Shown piece after piece: positions 17,271 to 25,825 of a DNA stretch of 64,000 nt (positions are counted from its first letter, which is position 1; every line of letters starts with the position of its first letter). Position numbers and translations under genes: made by a program. Under the pieces are notes generated by a model that was given only the letters and a program-made list of their open reading frames with translations, did not search any database and was not told the origin of the DNA. This DNA is from a bacterium (GTDB taxonomy: Bacteria; UBA8248), in the NCBI GenBank assembly GCA_022828125.1, contig JAJEJD010000024.1, forward strand, positions 1 through 64,000, given 5' to 3'.

Positions 17271-18698
17271 TTACAACCCAGGACGCCGGCTCCGCAGCTC
17301 GGGCGTCGCCGTCTCGTAGGCGTGGACCGCGCGCAGCACCTCCGCCTCCTCCCAGGGGCGGCCTATCACCTGAAGCGACATGGGCATGCCCTCTTTTTCC
17401 GAAAACCCGGTGGGCACCACCGCCGCCGGGAATCCCGTCAGGTTCTGGTGGGTGAGAAACGGCATCGTCAGCCCCAGGGAGTAATCCACCTCCTCGCCGT
17501 TGATATGGGCCATCAAGTCGTCGAGCCGCGGGGCGATGCAGGGCAGGGCGAGCGTCAGGATGACGTCCACCCGCTCGAAGAGATCGAGCACCTTGCGTCT
17601 CAGTATTTCCCGCTCGCGCCCCGCACGGATGTACTCGTCCAGGTCGGCGCCCGCGAGGCTCGCCTCCACCCGCTCCCGAGTCGAGGGGCCGTAGCCGTCG
17701 GGGTCTTGCTCATAGAGCGGCCTGTGGAACTCGGCGAACTCGCACTGGATGATAACGCGGCTCACAGCCATCAAGCGCTCCGCATCGGTGAAGGGCAGCG
17801 TCTCGACCCGCGCTCCCGACTCGCGGAAGGCGTCGACGGCCCGCTCGAAAGCCCCCACCACCTCCGCGTCCGCCTCGAAATCGCCCGAAAGACCGGGGCA
17901 AAGACCCACCCTTAAGCCCACCGCGCCCTCCCCGAGCCGGGCGGAGAAGTCGGGGACCGGCGCGTTGCGGCTGTAGGGATCCTGCGCGTCGTAGCCCGCC
18001 ATCCCCTGCAAGAAGAGAGCGGCGTCTTTTGCCGAGCGCGCTATCGGCCCCACATGGTCGTAGCTCAGGCAGTTGGGGCAGACGCCGCGCAGGCTCACCC
18101 GCCCGTGGGTGGGCTTGAGTCCCACGAGCCCGCAAAGCGCCGAAGGCCCGCGGATCGAACTGCCCGTGTCCGTCCCGATGGCGGCGGGGCAAAGGCCGGC
18201 GGCGACGGATGCGCCCGACCCCGTGCTCGAGCCTCCCGTCATGCGCCCGGTGTCCCACGGGTTGCGCGCCGTGCCGAAGTGGACGTTTTCGCTCATCGGC
18301 CCCGAGGCGAACTCCTGGGTATGGCACTTGCCCAGCAGAATCGCGCCGGCGCGCTTCAAGCGGGCGACGCATTCCGCGTCCTCCTCGGGCACGTTGTCGC
18401 GGAAAAAACTCGAACCGCGCGTCGTCCGCACGCCCGCCGTGTCGACGATGTCCTTGACCCCGTAGGGAACCCCGTGCAGGGGACCCAGCCTGCGGCCGGC
18501 GGCGATTTCCTCCTGCGCGCGCTTCGCCTCGGCCAGCGCGGCGTCCGCCGTCACTTCGAGAAAGCCCAGGATGGTGGGATTCAGCGAATCGATGCGGCGC
18601 AGGAACGCCTCGACCACTTCCACGGGAGAAAGCTCGCCCTCCCCGATTCGTTCTGAAAGCTCGTGAAGCCCGAGCCGGCAGATATCGTCTGTGCTCAT
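17271..18698 (-). CDS. Amidase (amidase-signature family)
   Basis: 475 residues. The Ser-cisSer-Lys triad is visible: the Lys lies in GVPYGVKDIVDTAG, the cis-Ser and nucleophile in MTGGSSTGSGASVAAG and IGTDTGSSIRGPSALCGLVG. The following GLKPTHGRVS is also standard. The ATG at 18698 has AGGAGGG nearby and is preferred over the longer ORF. It hydrolyses an amide, but nothing shows whether the substrate is a nitrile-derived amide, carbamoyl compound or peptide. A GatA role is unlikely as gatB/gatC are absent. It is divergent from the Liv operon. Confidence 0.88.
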   Translation of the reverse strand: MSTDDICRLGLHELSERIGEGELSPVEVVEAFLRRIDSLNPTILGFLEVTADAALAEAKRAQEEIAAGRRLGPLHGVPYGVKDIVDTAGVRTTRGSSFFRDNVPEEDAECVARLKRAGAILLGKCHTQEFASGPMSENVHFGTARNPWDTGRMTGGSSTGSGASVAAGLCPAAIGTDTGSSIRGPSALCGLVGLKPTHGRVSLRGVCPNCLSYDHVGPIARSAKDAALFLQGMAGYDAQDPYSRNAPVPDFSARLGEGAVGLRVGLCPGLSGDFEADAEVVGAFERAVDAFRESGARVETLPFTDAERLMAVSRVIIQCEFAEFHRPLYEQDPDGYGPSTRERVEASLAGADLDEYIRAGREREILRRKVLDLFERVDVILTLALPCIAPRLDDLMAHINGEEVDYSLGLTMPFLTHQNLTGFPAAVVPTGFSEKEGMPMSLQVIGRPWEEAEVLRAVHAYETATPELRSRRPGL

Positions 18699-18825
18699 GG
18701 TATGCCCTCCTGGGAAACGATCCTGTCTCCCGGGTATGAAAAAATCTCCCGCCAAAAATCACTTTTATCCGATGACGCGCATCCCGATGCGAACGGAACC
18801 GCGTGAGATTCCTGATTTTTCGTAA

Positions 18826-18874
18826 ATGGTATTGAAGGTCATACCATTGCATTTTAACACGATTATGATATAGT
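18826..18874 (+). promoter_or_regulatory. Promoter and overlapping operator candidate for the liv-type operon
   Basis: A perfect inverted repeat ATGGTAT-N8-ATACCAT spans 18826-18847. It abuts a sigma-70-like promoter: TTGCAT at 18847-18852, 16 bases, then TATAGT at 18869-18874. Another half-site ATACCAT lies at 18891-18897, and an ATGGTAT covers the amidase start at 18697-18703. The overlap with the -35 box suggests a repressor or a ligand-responsive regulator controlling the transporter and possibly the divergent amidase. Confidence 0.55.
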
Positions 18875-18990
18875 TCGGAGCATACATTTCATACCATATA
18901 TCATCCTCTTCCCTGGAAGGAGAGATGCAGCGTTTTTGACTGCCGGCGCAGTCCCTCCTTCCATCGCGCCGAACCCCTTTCGCTGGGGGC

Positions 18991-19854
18991 ATGCGTATGA
19001 CCTTCTGGCTCACCCAGATATTCAACGGCGTCTCCTACGGCGCCATTGTCTTCCTGCTGGCCATGGGCCTCTCCCTGATATTCGGCGTCATGAAGGTAAT
19101 CAACGTCACGCACGGGACCTACTTCCTCGTGGGCGCATACTTCGGACTCACGACCCTCAAGCAGACGGGGAATTTTTTCCTCGCCATCCTGATCGGCGGA
19201 ATCGCGATCGCCATTATGGGCATCGTGATCGAGCGCGTCTTCCTGCGCCGCCTTCAGGGAAACGACCTGGGCCAGGTGCTCATCACCATGGGCTTCGTTC
19301 TCGTTCTTCAGGACGCGATTCTCGTCATCTGGGGGCCTGATCCGGTCAGCATGGATGCGCCGAAGTTCCTGGCCAGCACGGGACGGATCGGGGGGTTCTC
19401 CTTCCCGATGTACAGGTTGTTCCTCATCGTATTCGCCGCGGTAACGGCGGCGGCGCTGTGGTTCTTCGAGAGCAGGACCAAAATCGGCTCCTCGGTGAGA
19501 GCCGCCGTCGACGACGTGGAGATGGCGGGCGGGATGGGGGTGAACGTGCCCGTCGTGTTCAGCCTCGTCTTCGGGCTCGGCTCGTTCCTGGCCGGCATGA
19601 GCGGCGTTCTGGCGGCTCCGTGGCTCGGCATCCAGGCGGGGCTTGACTTCGAGATCCTGCCCTTCGCCTTCGTCGCCATCATCGTGGGCGGCATGGGCAG
19701 CCTGAAAGGCGCGGTCGTCGCCAGCCTGCTCGTCGGCATCATCGACAATCTGGGCAAAACCTTCTTTCCCGAATTCGCGTATTTCACCCTGTTCCTGCCG
19801 ATGGCCGTCATTCTCGCCATTCGTCCCTCCGGGCTGTTCGGGAGAGCGATGTGA
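18991..19854 (+). CDS. livH: Branched-chain amino-acid type ABC transporter permease (LivH)
   Basis: 287 residues with about eight membrane helices. The opening FNGVSYGAIVFLLAMGLSLIFGVM and VINVTHGTYFLVGAYFG are LivH features, as is the EAA-like loop SSVRAAVDDVEMAGGMGVNV and the C-terminal FAFVAIIVGGMGSLKGA. It forms half of the membrane channel of a HAAT-family importer. Its stop overlaps the GTG start of livM (ATGTGAGG), so translation is coupled. The binding protein's ligand is not known; leucine-type amino acids or small carboxylates or amides are typical. Confidence 0.93.
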   Translation: MRMTFWLTQIFNGVSYGAIVFLLAMGLSLIFGVMKVINVTHGTYFLVGAYFGLTTLKQTGNFFLAILIGGIAIAIMGIVIERVFLRRLQGNDLGQVLITMGFVLVLQDAILVIWGPDPVSMDAPKFLASTGRIGGFSFPMYRLFLIVFAAVTAAALWFFESRTKIGSSVRAAVDDVEMAGGMGVNVPVVFSLVFGLGSFLAGMSGVLAAPWLGIQAGLDFEILPFAFVAIIVGGMGSLKGAVVASLLVGIIDNLGKTFFPEFAYFTLFLPMAVILAIRPSGLFGRAM

Positions 19855-20804
19855 GGGGGGAACTTCTGGCCACCCGTGGCCGAGTGATTGCGATTGCCGC
19901 AGTCCTGGCTTTTGCAATCGTATCGCCGCTGTTCGTGGATGAATTCTCCGTGCTCGTCCTGAACCAGTGCCTGATCTGGGGGATTCTCGCCCTGAGCCTC
20001 GACTTGATGCTCGGCTACACCGGCATGGCCTCTCTGGGCCATGCGGCCTATTTCGGCACGGGCGCCTATGCGACGGCCATCATGTCGGCGACCTACGGCG
20101 CTTCGTTCGGCGAGGCGTTCGTCGTCGCGATCATCGCCGCGGCGGTGGTAACGGCCATCTGCGCGCTCGTCGCGCTGCGGGCGTCGGACGTGTATTTCCT
20201 GATGATCACGTTCGCCCTGGCCATGCTCATCTGGGGACTCGCCTATCGCTGGGACTCGATGACGGGCGGGGAAAACGGCATCGCGGGCATAGACCGCCCC
20301 TTATTCATGGAAGACACGATCACCTACTACTATTTCACCCTCATCGTGGCCGCGGGTGTCTTCCTGTTCTTCTCCGTTCTCGTTCACTCATGTTTCGGGA
20401 AGACGATGGTGGGGATCCGCGAGAGCGAATCGCGCATGCGCGCCCTGGGCTACAACGTATGGCTCCACAAGTTCATCATCTACATGATCTCGGGCCTTTT
20501 CAGCGGCCTCGCCGGTTTCCTCTGGGTCTACTACAACAGCTACGTCGCTCCGACCGACGTCGAACTGGTGACCTCGTTCAACGCCCTGCTGATGGTCTCG
20601 CTGGGAGGACCGGGCACGCTGGCCGGCCCCCTCCTGGGCTCCACCATATTCGTCATTCTCGACAACTCCGTGAACATGTTCACCGAACGCTCGCTGACCG
20701 TCGTGGGCTGCATCTACATCGTGGTGGTTCTCTTCGCGCCCGAGGGCATCATGGGCTTCATCAAGCAACTGAGAACGAAGGCTCAAGAAGCGAATAACGG
20801 ATGA
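19851..20804 (+). CDS. livM: Branched-chain amino-acid type ABC transporter permease (LivM)
   Basis: 317 residues with about ten hydrophobic segments. NQCLIWGILALSLDLMLGYT and GMASLGHAAYFGTGAYATAI are the usual LivM N-terminal signatures. WDSMTGGENGIAGIDRP and the coupling loop GKTMVGIRESESRMRALGYN follow. The GTG start overlaps the livH stop. It pairs with LivH to form the importer channel. Confidence 0.93.
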   Translation: MRGELLATRGRVIAIAAVLAFAIVSPLFVDEFSVLVLNQCLIWGILALSLDLMLGYTGMASLGHAAYFGTGAYATAIMSATYGASFGEAFVVAIIAAAVVTAICALVALRASDVYFLMITFALAMLIWGLAYRWDSMTGGENGIAGIDRPLFMEDTITYYYFTLIVAAGVFLFFSVLVHSCFGKTMVGIRESESRMRALGYNVWLHKFIIYMISGLFSGLAGFLWVYYNSYVAPTDVELVTSFNALLMVSLGGPGTLAGPLLGSTIFVILDNSVNMFTERSLTVVGCIYIVVVLFAPEGIMGFIKQLRTKAQEANNG

Positions 20805-20850
20805 TCGGCCCACTCCAGGGCCGTCATCGTCTATAAGAGGAGGAATTCCC

Positions 20851-22107
20851 ATGATTCGAAAACGCATCGCTTTTCTCGTCGTTCCCCTCGCATTTGCACT
20901 CGCCGCGCTCCTCGCCGCAGGGCCTGCGCTCGCGGCGAAGGGGCCCATCAAAATCGGGCTGCTCACCTCCAAGAAGGGCGTTCTCGCCAAGCACGGCTCG
21001 GACCAGATGAACGCCCTCAAGGTGTTCCGCGAGAAGTTCGGGGACAAGGTGGCCGGCCGCGATGTGAAATTCTTCATCGAGGACAACGAGAGCAAGGTGG
21101 CCCTGGCCGTGACCCGGGTGCGGAAGCTCCTCACGCGGGACAAGGTGCACATCGTGATGGGCGGCCTTTTCGGCTCGACCGGCTACGCGATTGCGCCGCT
21201 GGCCGACCGCTACAAGACCCCGATCCTCATCTGGTCGTGCCCCGACGACATCTCCAAGCGGAAACGCAAGAAATACGCGGTCACGTATTTCTCCTGCAGC
21301 CAGCCCATGCACGCGTTCGCCCACTGGGTGCGGACTTCGATGCCGAACATCAAGAAGGTGATCACCATCGGGCCCGACTACGCGTTCGGCTACGAGTCGA
21401 CGGGCGGCTTTCAGCAGGTGTTCGAGGACATGGGCGGCAAGGTGATCCAGAAGATGTACATGCCCATCAATACGGTGGACTACGGACCCTACATCGGCAA
21501 GCTGAAAAAAGACGCCGACGCCCTGTTCATCACGCTGGCGGGGGCGCAGGCCCTGCGGCTGCCGAAACAGTTGAAAGAGGCGGGCCTGGCGAACAAGTAC
21601 GTGATCCTCGGCAACGGGACGAACACGGACGAATTCGTCCTCGACGCACAGGGCGATGAAGTGCTCGGCTGGATTTCGGCCCTGATCTACAGCGCCGACA
21701 TCCAGACCAAGGACAACCAGGACTTCGTCAAGTCGTTCGTGAAACACGCCAAGAAAGACCCCGGCTATTACGCAGAGGGGTATTACGGCGGATTGGTGTC
21801 CATCTACAAGGCGATAGAGGAAGTGAAGGGCAACGTGGAGGACAAGGACAAATTCTTCGCCGCGCTCAGGAACCTCAAGGTGGCCACCGGCATGCCGGCA
21901 GGGCCGAGGGCGTCCGACGGCCACGGGACGTTCAAGATGAACGTCTACGTCCGCATGACGATGAAGGATGAAACCGGCAAGAAAAGGAACAAGGTTCTGG
22001 CGATCATCCCGAACGTGAGCCAGTTCTGGAACTACAAGCCGGATGAGTTCATGAAGCTCCCGCCCTACAGCAGGGATTACCCCCCGTGCAAGAATTGCGG
22101 GAATTAG
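20851..22107 (+). CDS. livK: Branched-chain amino-acid type ABC transporter substrate-binding protein (LivK)
   Basis: 418 residues. The signal peptide (RKRIAFLVVPLAFALAALLA, cleaved after ALA) precedes the Peripla_BP_6 core beginning GPIKIGLLTSKKGVLAKHGS. MNALKVFREKFG, the Asn-Glu-Ser-Lys loop EDNESKVALAVTRVRKLL and GGLFGSTGYAIAPLADRYKT are typical. The C-terminus ends with a Cys-containing tail, CKNCGN, which is not usual. AGGAGGAA precedes the ATG. It captures the ligand in the periplasm for LivHMGF. The gene sits between permease and ATPase genes. Confidence 0.92.
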   Translation: MIRKRIAFLVVPLAFALAALLAAGPALAAKGPIKIGLLTSKKGVLAKHGSDQMNALKVFREKFGDKVAGRDVKFFIEDNESKVALAVTRVRKLLTRDKVHIVMGGLFGSTGYAIAPLADRYKTPILIWSCPDDISKRKRKKYAVTYFSCSQPMHAFAHWVRTSMPNIKKVITIGPDYAFGYESTGGFQQVFEDMGGKVIQKMYMPINTVDYGPYIGKLKKDADALFITLAGAQALRLPKQLKEAGLANKYVILGNGTNTDEFVLDAQGDEVLGWISALIYSADIQTKDNQDFVKSFVKHAKKDPGYYAEGYYGGLVSIYKAIEEVKGNVEDKDKFFAALRNLKVATGMPAGPRASDGHGTFKMNVYVRMTMKDETGKKRNKVLAIIPNVSQFWNYKPDEFMKLPPYSRDYPPCKNCGN

Positions 22108-22130
22108 GGGCCGGCTAAACATCTGAACAA

Positions 22131-22182
22131 GGGCCGTCGCGTGTGGGGCGGGAATCTTCCCGTATCCGCGCGCGGCGGCCCC
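22131..22182 (+). promoter_or_regulatory. Intercistronic stem-loop between livK and livG
   Basis: GGGCCGTCGCG pairs with CGCGCGGCGGCCC across about 25 bases. There is no T-run, so it is more likely to stabilise the binding-protein transcript and set high expression relative to the ATPases than to terminate. This is a common arrangement after binding-protein genes. Confidence 0.45.
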
Positions 22183-22220
22183 GCATCACCGCAGAGGAAG
22201 GCTGAACGCGAGGGAGGAAG

Positions 22221-23003
22221 TTGGCCTTGGAGCAGGAATCACATCAGGGATCGAACGGGTCCGCGGCATGTCTGAAGGTGGAGGGACTCGCCAAGCACTT
22301 CGGCGGCCTCGTCGCGGTCAACAACGTCGACCTCACCGTGGAGAACGGCGAACGCCGGGGCATCATCGGCCCGAACGGCGCAGGGAAGACCACGTTTTTC
22401 AACATGATAGCGGGGGAACTCGACCCGACGCACGGGAGGGTTCATCTCTACGGGGAGGACATCACGCGGCTGCCGACCCACCGGCGGACCCATCTCGGCA
22501 TGGCGCGGACCTTCCAGATCACCAACCTGTTTCCCAACCTGTCCGTGCTGGACAACGTCCTGCTGGCGGCGCAGGCCCTGGAGCGATCCAAGTTCTCGAT
22601 GCTCCGCACCATCAAGAGCCACCGGCATATTTACGACAAGGCCGAGGAGATGATGCGGAGACTCAACCTGTGGGACATGCAAAACCTCATCGTGAAAGAC
22701 CTCTCCCACGGCTACCAGCGGCAGATCGAAATCGCCCTCGCCCTGGTCGAGAACCCGAAGGTGCTGCTTCTGGACGAACCCACGGCCGGGCTCTCGCCCG
22801 CCGAATCCGCGGAGGTGGTCGCCCTGCTCAAGGAACTCGACCCGGAGATGACGATGCTCATCATCGAGCACGACATGGACGTCGCCTTCGAGCTGGTGGA
22901 CAAGCTGATGGTCATGCACGAGGGGGAAGTCATCGCCGACGGCCCCAAGGAAGAGGTCCGCGCGAACCAGACCGTTCAGGAGATATACTTAGGCCATGAC
23001 TGA
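22221..23003 (+). CDS. livG: Branched-chain amino-acid type ABC transporter ATP-binding protein (LivG)
   Basis: 260 residues. Walker A is GPNGAGKTTFFN, the signature is LSHGYQRQIEIALALVENPK, Walker B is LLLDEPTAGLSP, and the H-loop is LIIEHDMDVAF. LARTFQ-type Q-loop reads MARTFQITNLFPNLSVLDNV. The start is TTG: the first TTG at 22221 lies three bases after GGGAGG, while a second TTG two codons later has better spacing, so the first two residues are uncertain. It overlaps livF by eight bases. Confidence 0.93.
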   Translation: MALEQESHQGSNGSAACLKVEGLAKHFGGLVAVNNVDLTVENGERRGIIGPNGAGKTTFFNMIAGELDPTHGRVHLYGEDITRLPTHRRTHLGMARTFQITNLFPNLSVLDNVLLAAQALERSKFSMLRTIKSHRHIYDKAEEMMRRLNLWDMQNLIVKDLSHGYQRQIEIALALVENPKVLLLDEPTAGLSPAESAEVVALLKELDPEMTMLIIEHDMDVAFELVDKLMVMHEGEVIADGPKEEVRANQTVQEIYLGHD

Positions 23004-23721
23004 CAACGGCCCGATGCTGAAGGTGGAGGACATCCACACCTACTACGGGGACAGCTACGTCCTCCAGGGGCTCTCTCTCGAAATCGCAGAGGGCCAGGTG
23101 ATGGCCGTGCTGGGCCGAAACGGCATGGGCAAGACCACGCTCATCCGCTCCATCATCGGGTTCACGAAGCCGCGCACGGGGAAAGTCACGTTCGACGGCG
23201 CGGACATCACGGCGCTGCAGCCGCATGAGATCGTAAAACTGGGCGTGGCGCTCGTGCCGCAGGGGCGGCGGATATTCCCCTCGCTCACAGTGATGGAAAA
23301 CCTCCTGCTCGGGGAAAAGGAAGGCGCTGCCGATGGCGGCGAAGAATCCTGGGACACGGATCGGGTGCTGGCCCTCTTTCCGCGCCTCAAGGAACGTCTG
23401 CGCAACATGGGCAATCAACTGAGCGGCGGGGAGCAGCAGATGCTGGCCTTCGCCCGCTCGCTGATGACGAACCCGAAGATGCTCCTGCTGGATGAACCCA
23501 CCGAGGGGCTCGCACCCCTGCTGGTTCGCGCGATGGGGGAGACACTCTCGAAACTGAAAGAGAGCAAGCTCGCCATCCTGCTGGTCGAGCAGAACATGAA
23601 GTTCGCGCTCGCATCTTGCGATTACGTTCACGTGCTCAACCGGGGCCGCGTGGTGCATTCCTCCACGCCGGATGAACTCGCCGCGAACGAGGAGATCAAA
23701 TCCCGCTTCCTGGGCGTCTGA
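22996..23721 (+). CDS. livF: Branched-chain amino-acid type ABC transporter ATP-binding protein (LivF)
   Basis: 241 residues. LKVEDIHTYYGDSYVLQGLS opens the protein; Walker A is GRNGMGKTTLIRSI, the Q-loop region is ALVPQGRRIFPSLTVMENLL, the signature is LSGGEQQMLAFARSLMTNPK and Walker B is LLLDEPTEGLAP. The length is normal for LivF. It closes the livHMKGF operon and is translationally coupled to livG. The next gene is convergent, 40 bases away. Confidence 0.94.
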   Translation: MTDNGPMLKVEDIHTYYGDSYVLQGLSLEIAEGQVMAVLGRNGMGKTTLIRSIIGFTKPRTGKVTFDGADITALQPHEIVKLGVALVPQGRRIFPSLTVMENLLLGEKEGAADGGEESWDTDRVLALFPRLKERLRNMGNQLSGGEQQMLAFARSLMTNPKMLLLDEPTEGLAPLLVRAMGETLSKLKESKLAILLVEQNMKFALASCDYVHVLNRGRVVHSSTPDELAANEEIKSRFLGV

Positions 23722-23761
23722 TCGCAGAACGGCCCCGCATTTCCCGTGAACCCCTGGAAAA

Positions 23762-24445
23762 TCACCCCTCAGACCCGGCGGAAGCCGGGAGCGCTTCTTT
23801 TTCTTCAGTTGCGTTCTCTTTAGCCCACCAGCATTCGTTCATGAAATCGGCCAGGTCCTGTTTGTCGATCACGGCGGATTTGGTGAACAGGGTCATCTGG
23901 TCATCGCCTTCGATGTCGGTTTCAAGCGCGTCGGTGAAGCGGTTCCACATGTTGAAATAGCCCGACACCAGCGTCGCCTCGACGAGCTGGGCGTGATCGT
24001 AGTGTTTCTTCATGTTTTCCAAGGCCTCGGGGTTCTGCGCGAAGGTGTATTTCGTGAGGTGATAAGCCCAGGCGATGGCCGCCTTCTCGGCGTCGTTGAA
24101 CAGGTCCGAATCCTGATAGGTGTCGTCCCTCACGGCGTCAATCTGCTCATCCGACAGCCCGCACGCTCGACCGAACGTGACGTTGTGGGCCGTTCAGTAC
24201 TTACACCCGTTTTCCATCGAGGTCTTGAGAATCAGGAGCGCCTTCGTCTTCGCATCCAGCACGTCTGTAATCTCCGCCCGGCACAGCGAGATCAGAAAGC
24301 CGAACAGCGGCTGGAGCATCCTCGGGCTGGCCGAACTCACCCGGATGGCGTTCGCCACGCGGCCGAACATCTTGCGGCTCGCGTCGAACACCACGGCCGC
24401 CTCGGGGCCTGCCTCTTCATCGCTTAGAATCGGTAGTTGCGCCAT
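23762..24445 (-). CDS. Carboxymuconolactone decarboxylase/AhpD-like selenoprotein (CxxU, Sec84)
   Basis: Two ORF-track pieces (24194-24445 and 23762-24133) join in one frame across a TGA at 24194-24196. The junction reads MENGCKY-U-TAHNVTFGR, where AhpD/CMD proteins have the redox motif NGCxYCxxH(H/N). The UGA therefore replaces the second catalytic Cys, giving C81-x-x-U84. The complete product is 227 residues. A fitting SECIS hairpin lies just downstream. GGGAGGAA precedes the ATG at 24443-24445. AhpD relatives act as peroxidase reductants; other CMD proteins are decarboxylases. A CxxU pair argues for a peroxide or disulphide redox role. It is last in an operon with a cupin and an alpha/beta-barrel protein. 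Confidence 0.88.
24162..24179 (-). promoter_or_regulatory. Candidate bacterial SECIS element in the CMD-like selenoprotein gene
   Basis: On the minus strand, 14 bases after the UGA, CACGTT and AGCGTG form a six-pair stem closed by the loop CGGTCG. The loop contains GGUC, as does the apical loop of the E. coli fdhF element (AGGUCU), and begins 20 bases after the UGA, within the usual spacing. This supports SelB-dependent insertion of selenocysteine. Confidence 0.65.
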
Positions 24446-24467
24446 GAATCATTCCTCCCGATACGGG

Positions 24468-25217
24468 TTATAAGGCTCGGTTCACCGGAGGCCACAGGCG
24501 GCGGCCCACGCTCGGGCTGCCGGGGGCGTGGACGAGCGACCTCACTACCCGGCCCGACCAGCCGCTCTCATCGAGCGAGAGGCTCTCGTGCTTCTGGAAG
24601 CCCTCCTCCCGCGCTTCGAGCGAGGTGAACTCGTACATGATCGAATGCTTGGCCCAGCCTGCGGCGGAGAGCAGCTTCCGCGCGCCGATGCAGCCGGGCA
24701 TCCCCTCCATGAATTTCAGGCGGTACTGCGCGTACCATGCGCCGAGGTCGTGCTCGGCCTCCGCGTCCCGGGAGATGAACTGCCCCATCTGGATCGCGGG
24801 TCCGGGCGTGATACCGGGACCTCTCGCGGCGACATCGGGGCCGTCGACGCGCGCCTCCTCGCTGAAGATGCACTCGCGATACCCCGCGCGAAGGCCCAGC
24901 ATGGCGCGCGTCTCATCGTCGTATTCCTTCGCGATGTCGGCGAGCGTGGGGTCGAAAAATACATGCGGCGAGACCGCCCCGAAGAGCAGCACGTACCCCG
25001 TTCCGCCGGGAAGTTCACCGGGTGCTGTGTAGGTCAGCGCCGTGTTCTTCACCTGCTCCATCTGCGCTCCTTCACCTGCGACTTCATAATGCGCCGCCCA
25101 CAGAAAACCCGGCCGCCTGAGCATGGCGGGCAGGTGACGCCCGTGCAGCCACGCGCAGTATTCTTCTTTTTTATCCTCGGGCAGGTCGTACCAGGACGCC
25201 CAGATTCCTCGATCCAT
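24468..25217 (-). CDS. Unknown protein with duplicated dimeric alpha/beta-barrel (EthD-like) repeats
   Basis: 249 residues, no assigned function. Two similar halves are visible. The first opens with WYDLPEDKKEEYCAWLHGRH and the second with FISRDAEAEHDLGAWYAQYR; both resemble the 'W...WH..EHLP' strands of ferredoxin-like alpha/beta-barrel proteins such as EthD and polyketide monooxygenases. No cofactor motif can be seen. ATG 25217 has GGAG upstream; the longer ORF start at 25568 runs through the cupin gene and is rejected. It lies between the cupin and the CMD-like selenoprotein. A similar protein is encoded at 41258, also beside an oxidative enzyme. Confidence 0.7.
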   Translation of the reverse strand: MDRGIWASWYDLPEDKKEEYCAWLHGRHLPAMLRRPGFLWAAHYEVAGEGAQMEQVKNTALTYTAPGELPGGTGYVLLFGAVSPHVFFDPTLADIAKEYDDETRAMLGLRAGYRECIFSEEARVDGPDVAARGPGITPGPAIQMGQFISRDAEAEHDLGAWYAQYRLKFMEGMPGCIGARKLLSAAGWAKHSIMYEFTSLEAREEGFQKHESLSLDESGWSGRVVRSLVHAPGSPSVGRRLWPPVNRAL

Positions 25218-25249
25218 CGAATGACTCCATCCATAAGGTTGGTGAGATG

Positions 25250-25633
25250 CTACTGCACGAAGGTCGTGCCCGCCTTGTCCTGGTGGGAGCAGTTCCCGTA
25301 GGTGGCGATGAGTTCTGCGGGTTCGGTCTCGCTCGGGTTCTCCTGCCCGTGCGGTTCGCCCGCAGGCGCGTAGCAGAAATGTCCCGCCTCGACGAGGATT
25401 TTTTCGGGGTTTTCCGGGTCGCCGCAATAGACGTAAATCGGCCCCTTGTTCACGTAAAACACCGCGTCGCACGTGTGGGTGTGCATCTTGTTCTTCCCGC
25501 CGGGGGGGATGATGGTGCGCTGCATGGTCATGACCCTGGTGTCCGTCGTCTCGTCGTTCACCCCCCACATGATGGAGTAGGGAGGCTCATAGGCGTTGTC
25601 CTTGTCCACGCTCATGGAATTGATGATTTTCAT
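25250..25633 (-). CDS. Cupin-domain protein
   Basis: 127 residues forming one small beta-barrel. The metal-binding motifs are MHTHTCDAVFYVNKGPIYVY (HxH with an Asp/Phe in place of the usual Glu) and CYAPAGEPHGQEN for the second motif. ATG 25631-25633 follows AAGGAGAG. It is first in the operon with the barrel protein and the selenoprotein. Small cupins of this sort are dioxygenases, isomerases or binding proteins; none can be picked here. Confidence 0.8.
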   Translation of the reverse strand: MKIINSMSVDKDNAYEPPYSIMWGVNDETTDTRVMTMQRTIIPPGGKNKMHTHTCDAVFYVNKGPIYVYCGDPENPEKILVEAGHFCYAPAGEPHGQENPSETEPAELIATYGNCSHQDKAGTTFVQ

Positions 25634-25825
25634 AAGACTTGCTCTCCTTGAATCCGCACACCGCGGGGGCGGCGGCGCTCCCTGATAAGAGGGGAATGAA
25701 AGTTTGCTCCGGCCATCCGATTGGTGAATAATACGCAAATCCTTGGAGCGAAACCACTTCATCGGGCGATGAGGAACGCTTCCGGGTCGGCGGTAACGTT
25801 AAGACCCCATTCAACAGGACGCTCC

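Noticed and set aside
17271-18755. GatA (tRNA amidotransferase subunit) assignment for the amidase
   Set aside because: No gatB or gatC nearby and the context is a transporter; general amidase is safer.
20824-22122. 432-residue minus-strand ORF
   Set aside because: Antisense to livK, which has a signal peptide, ribosome site and family motifs.
24194-24196. Nonsense mutation in the CMD-like gene
   Set aside because: The TGA is at the second redox Cys of CxxC and is followed by a SECIS-like hairpin.
24468-25568. 366-residue long form of the barrel protein
   Set aside because: Its first third is the cupin gene read in another frame; the ATG at 25217 has a proper ribosome site.
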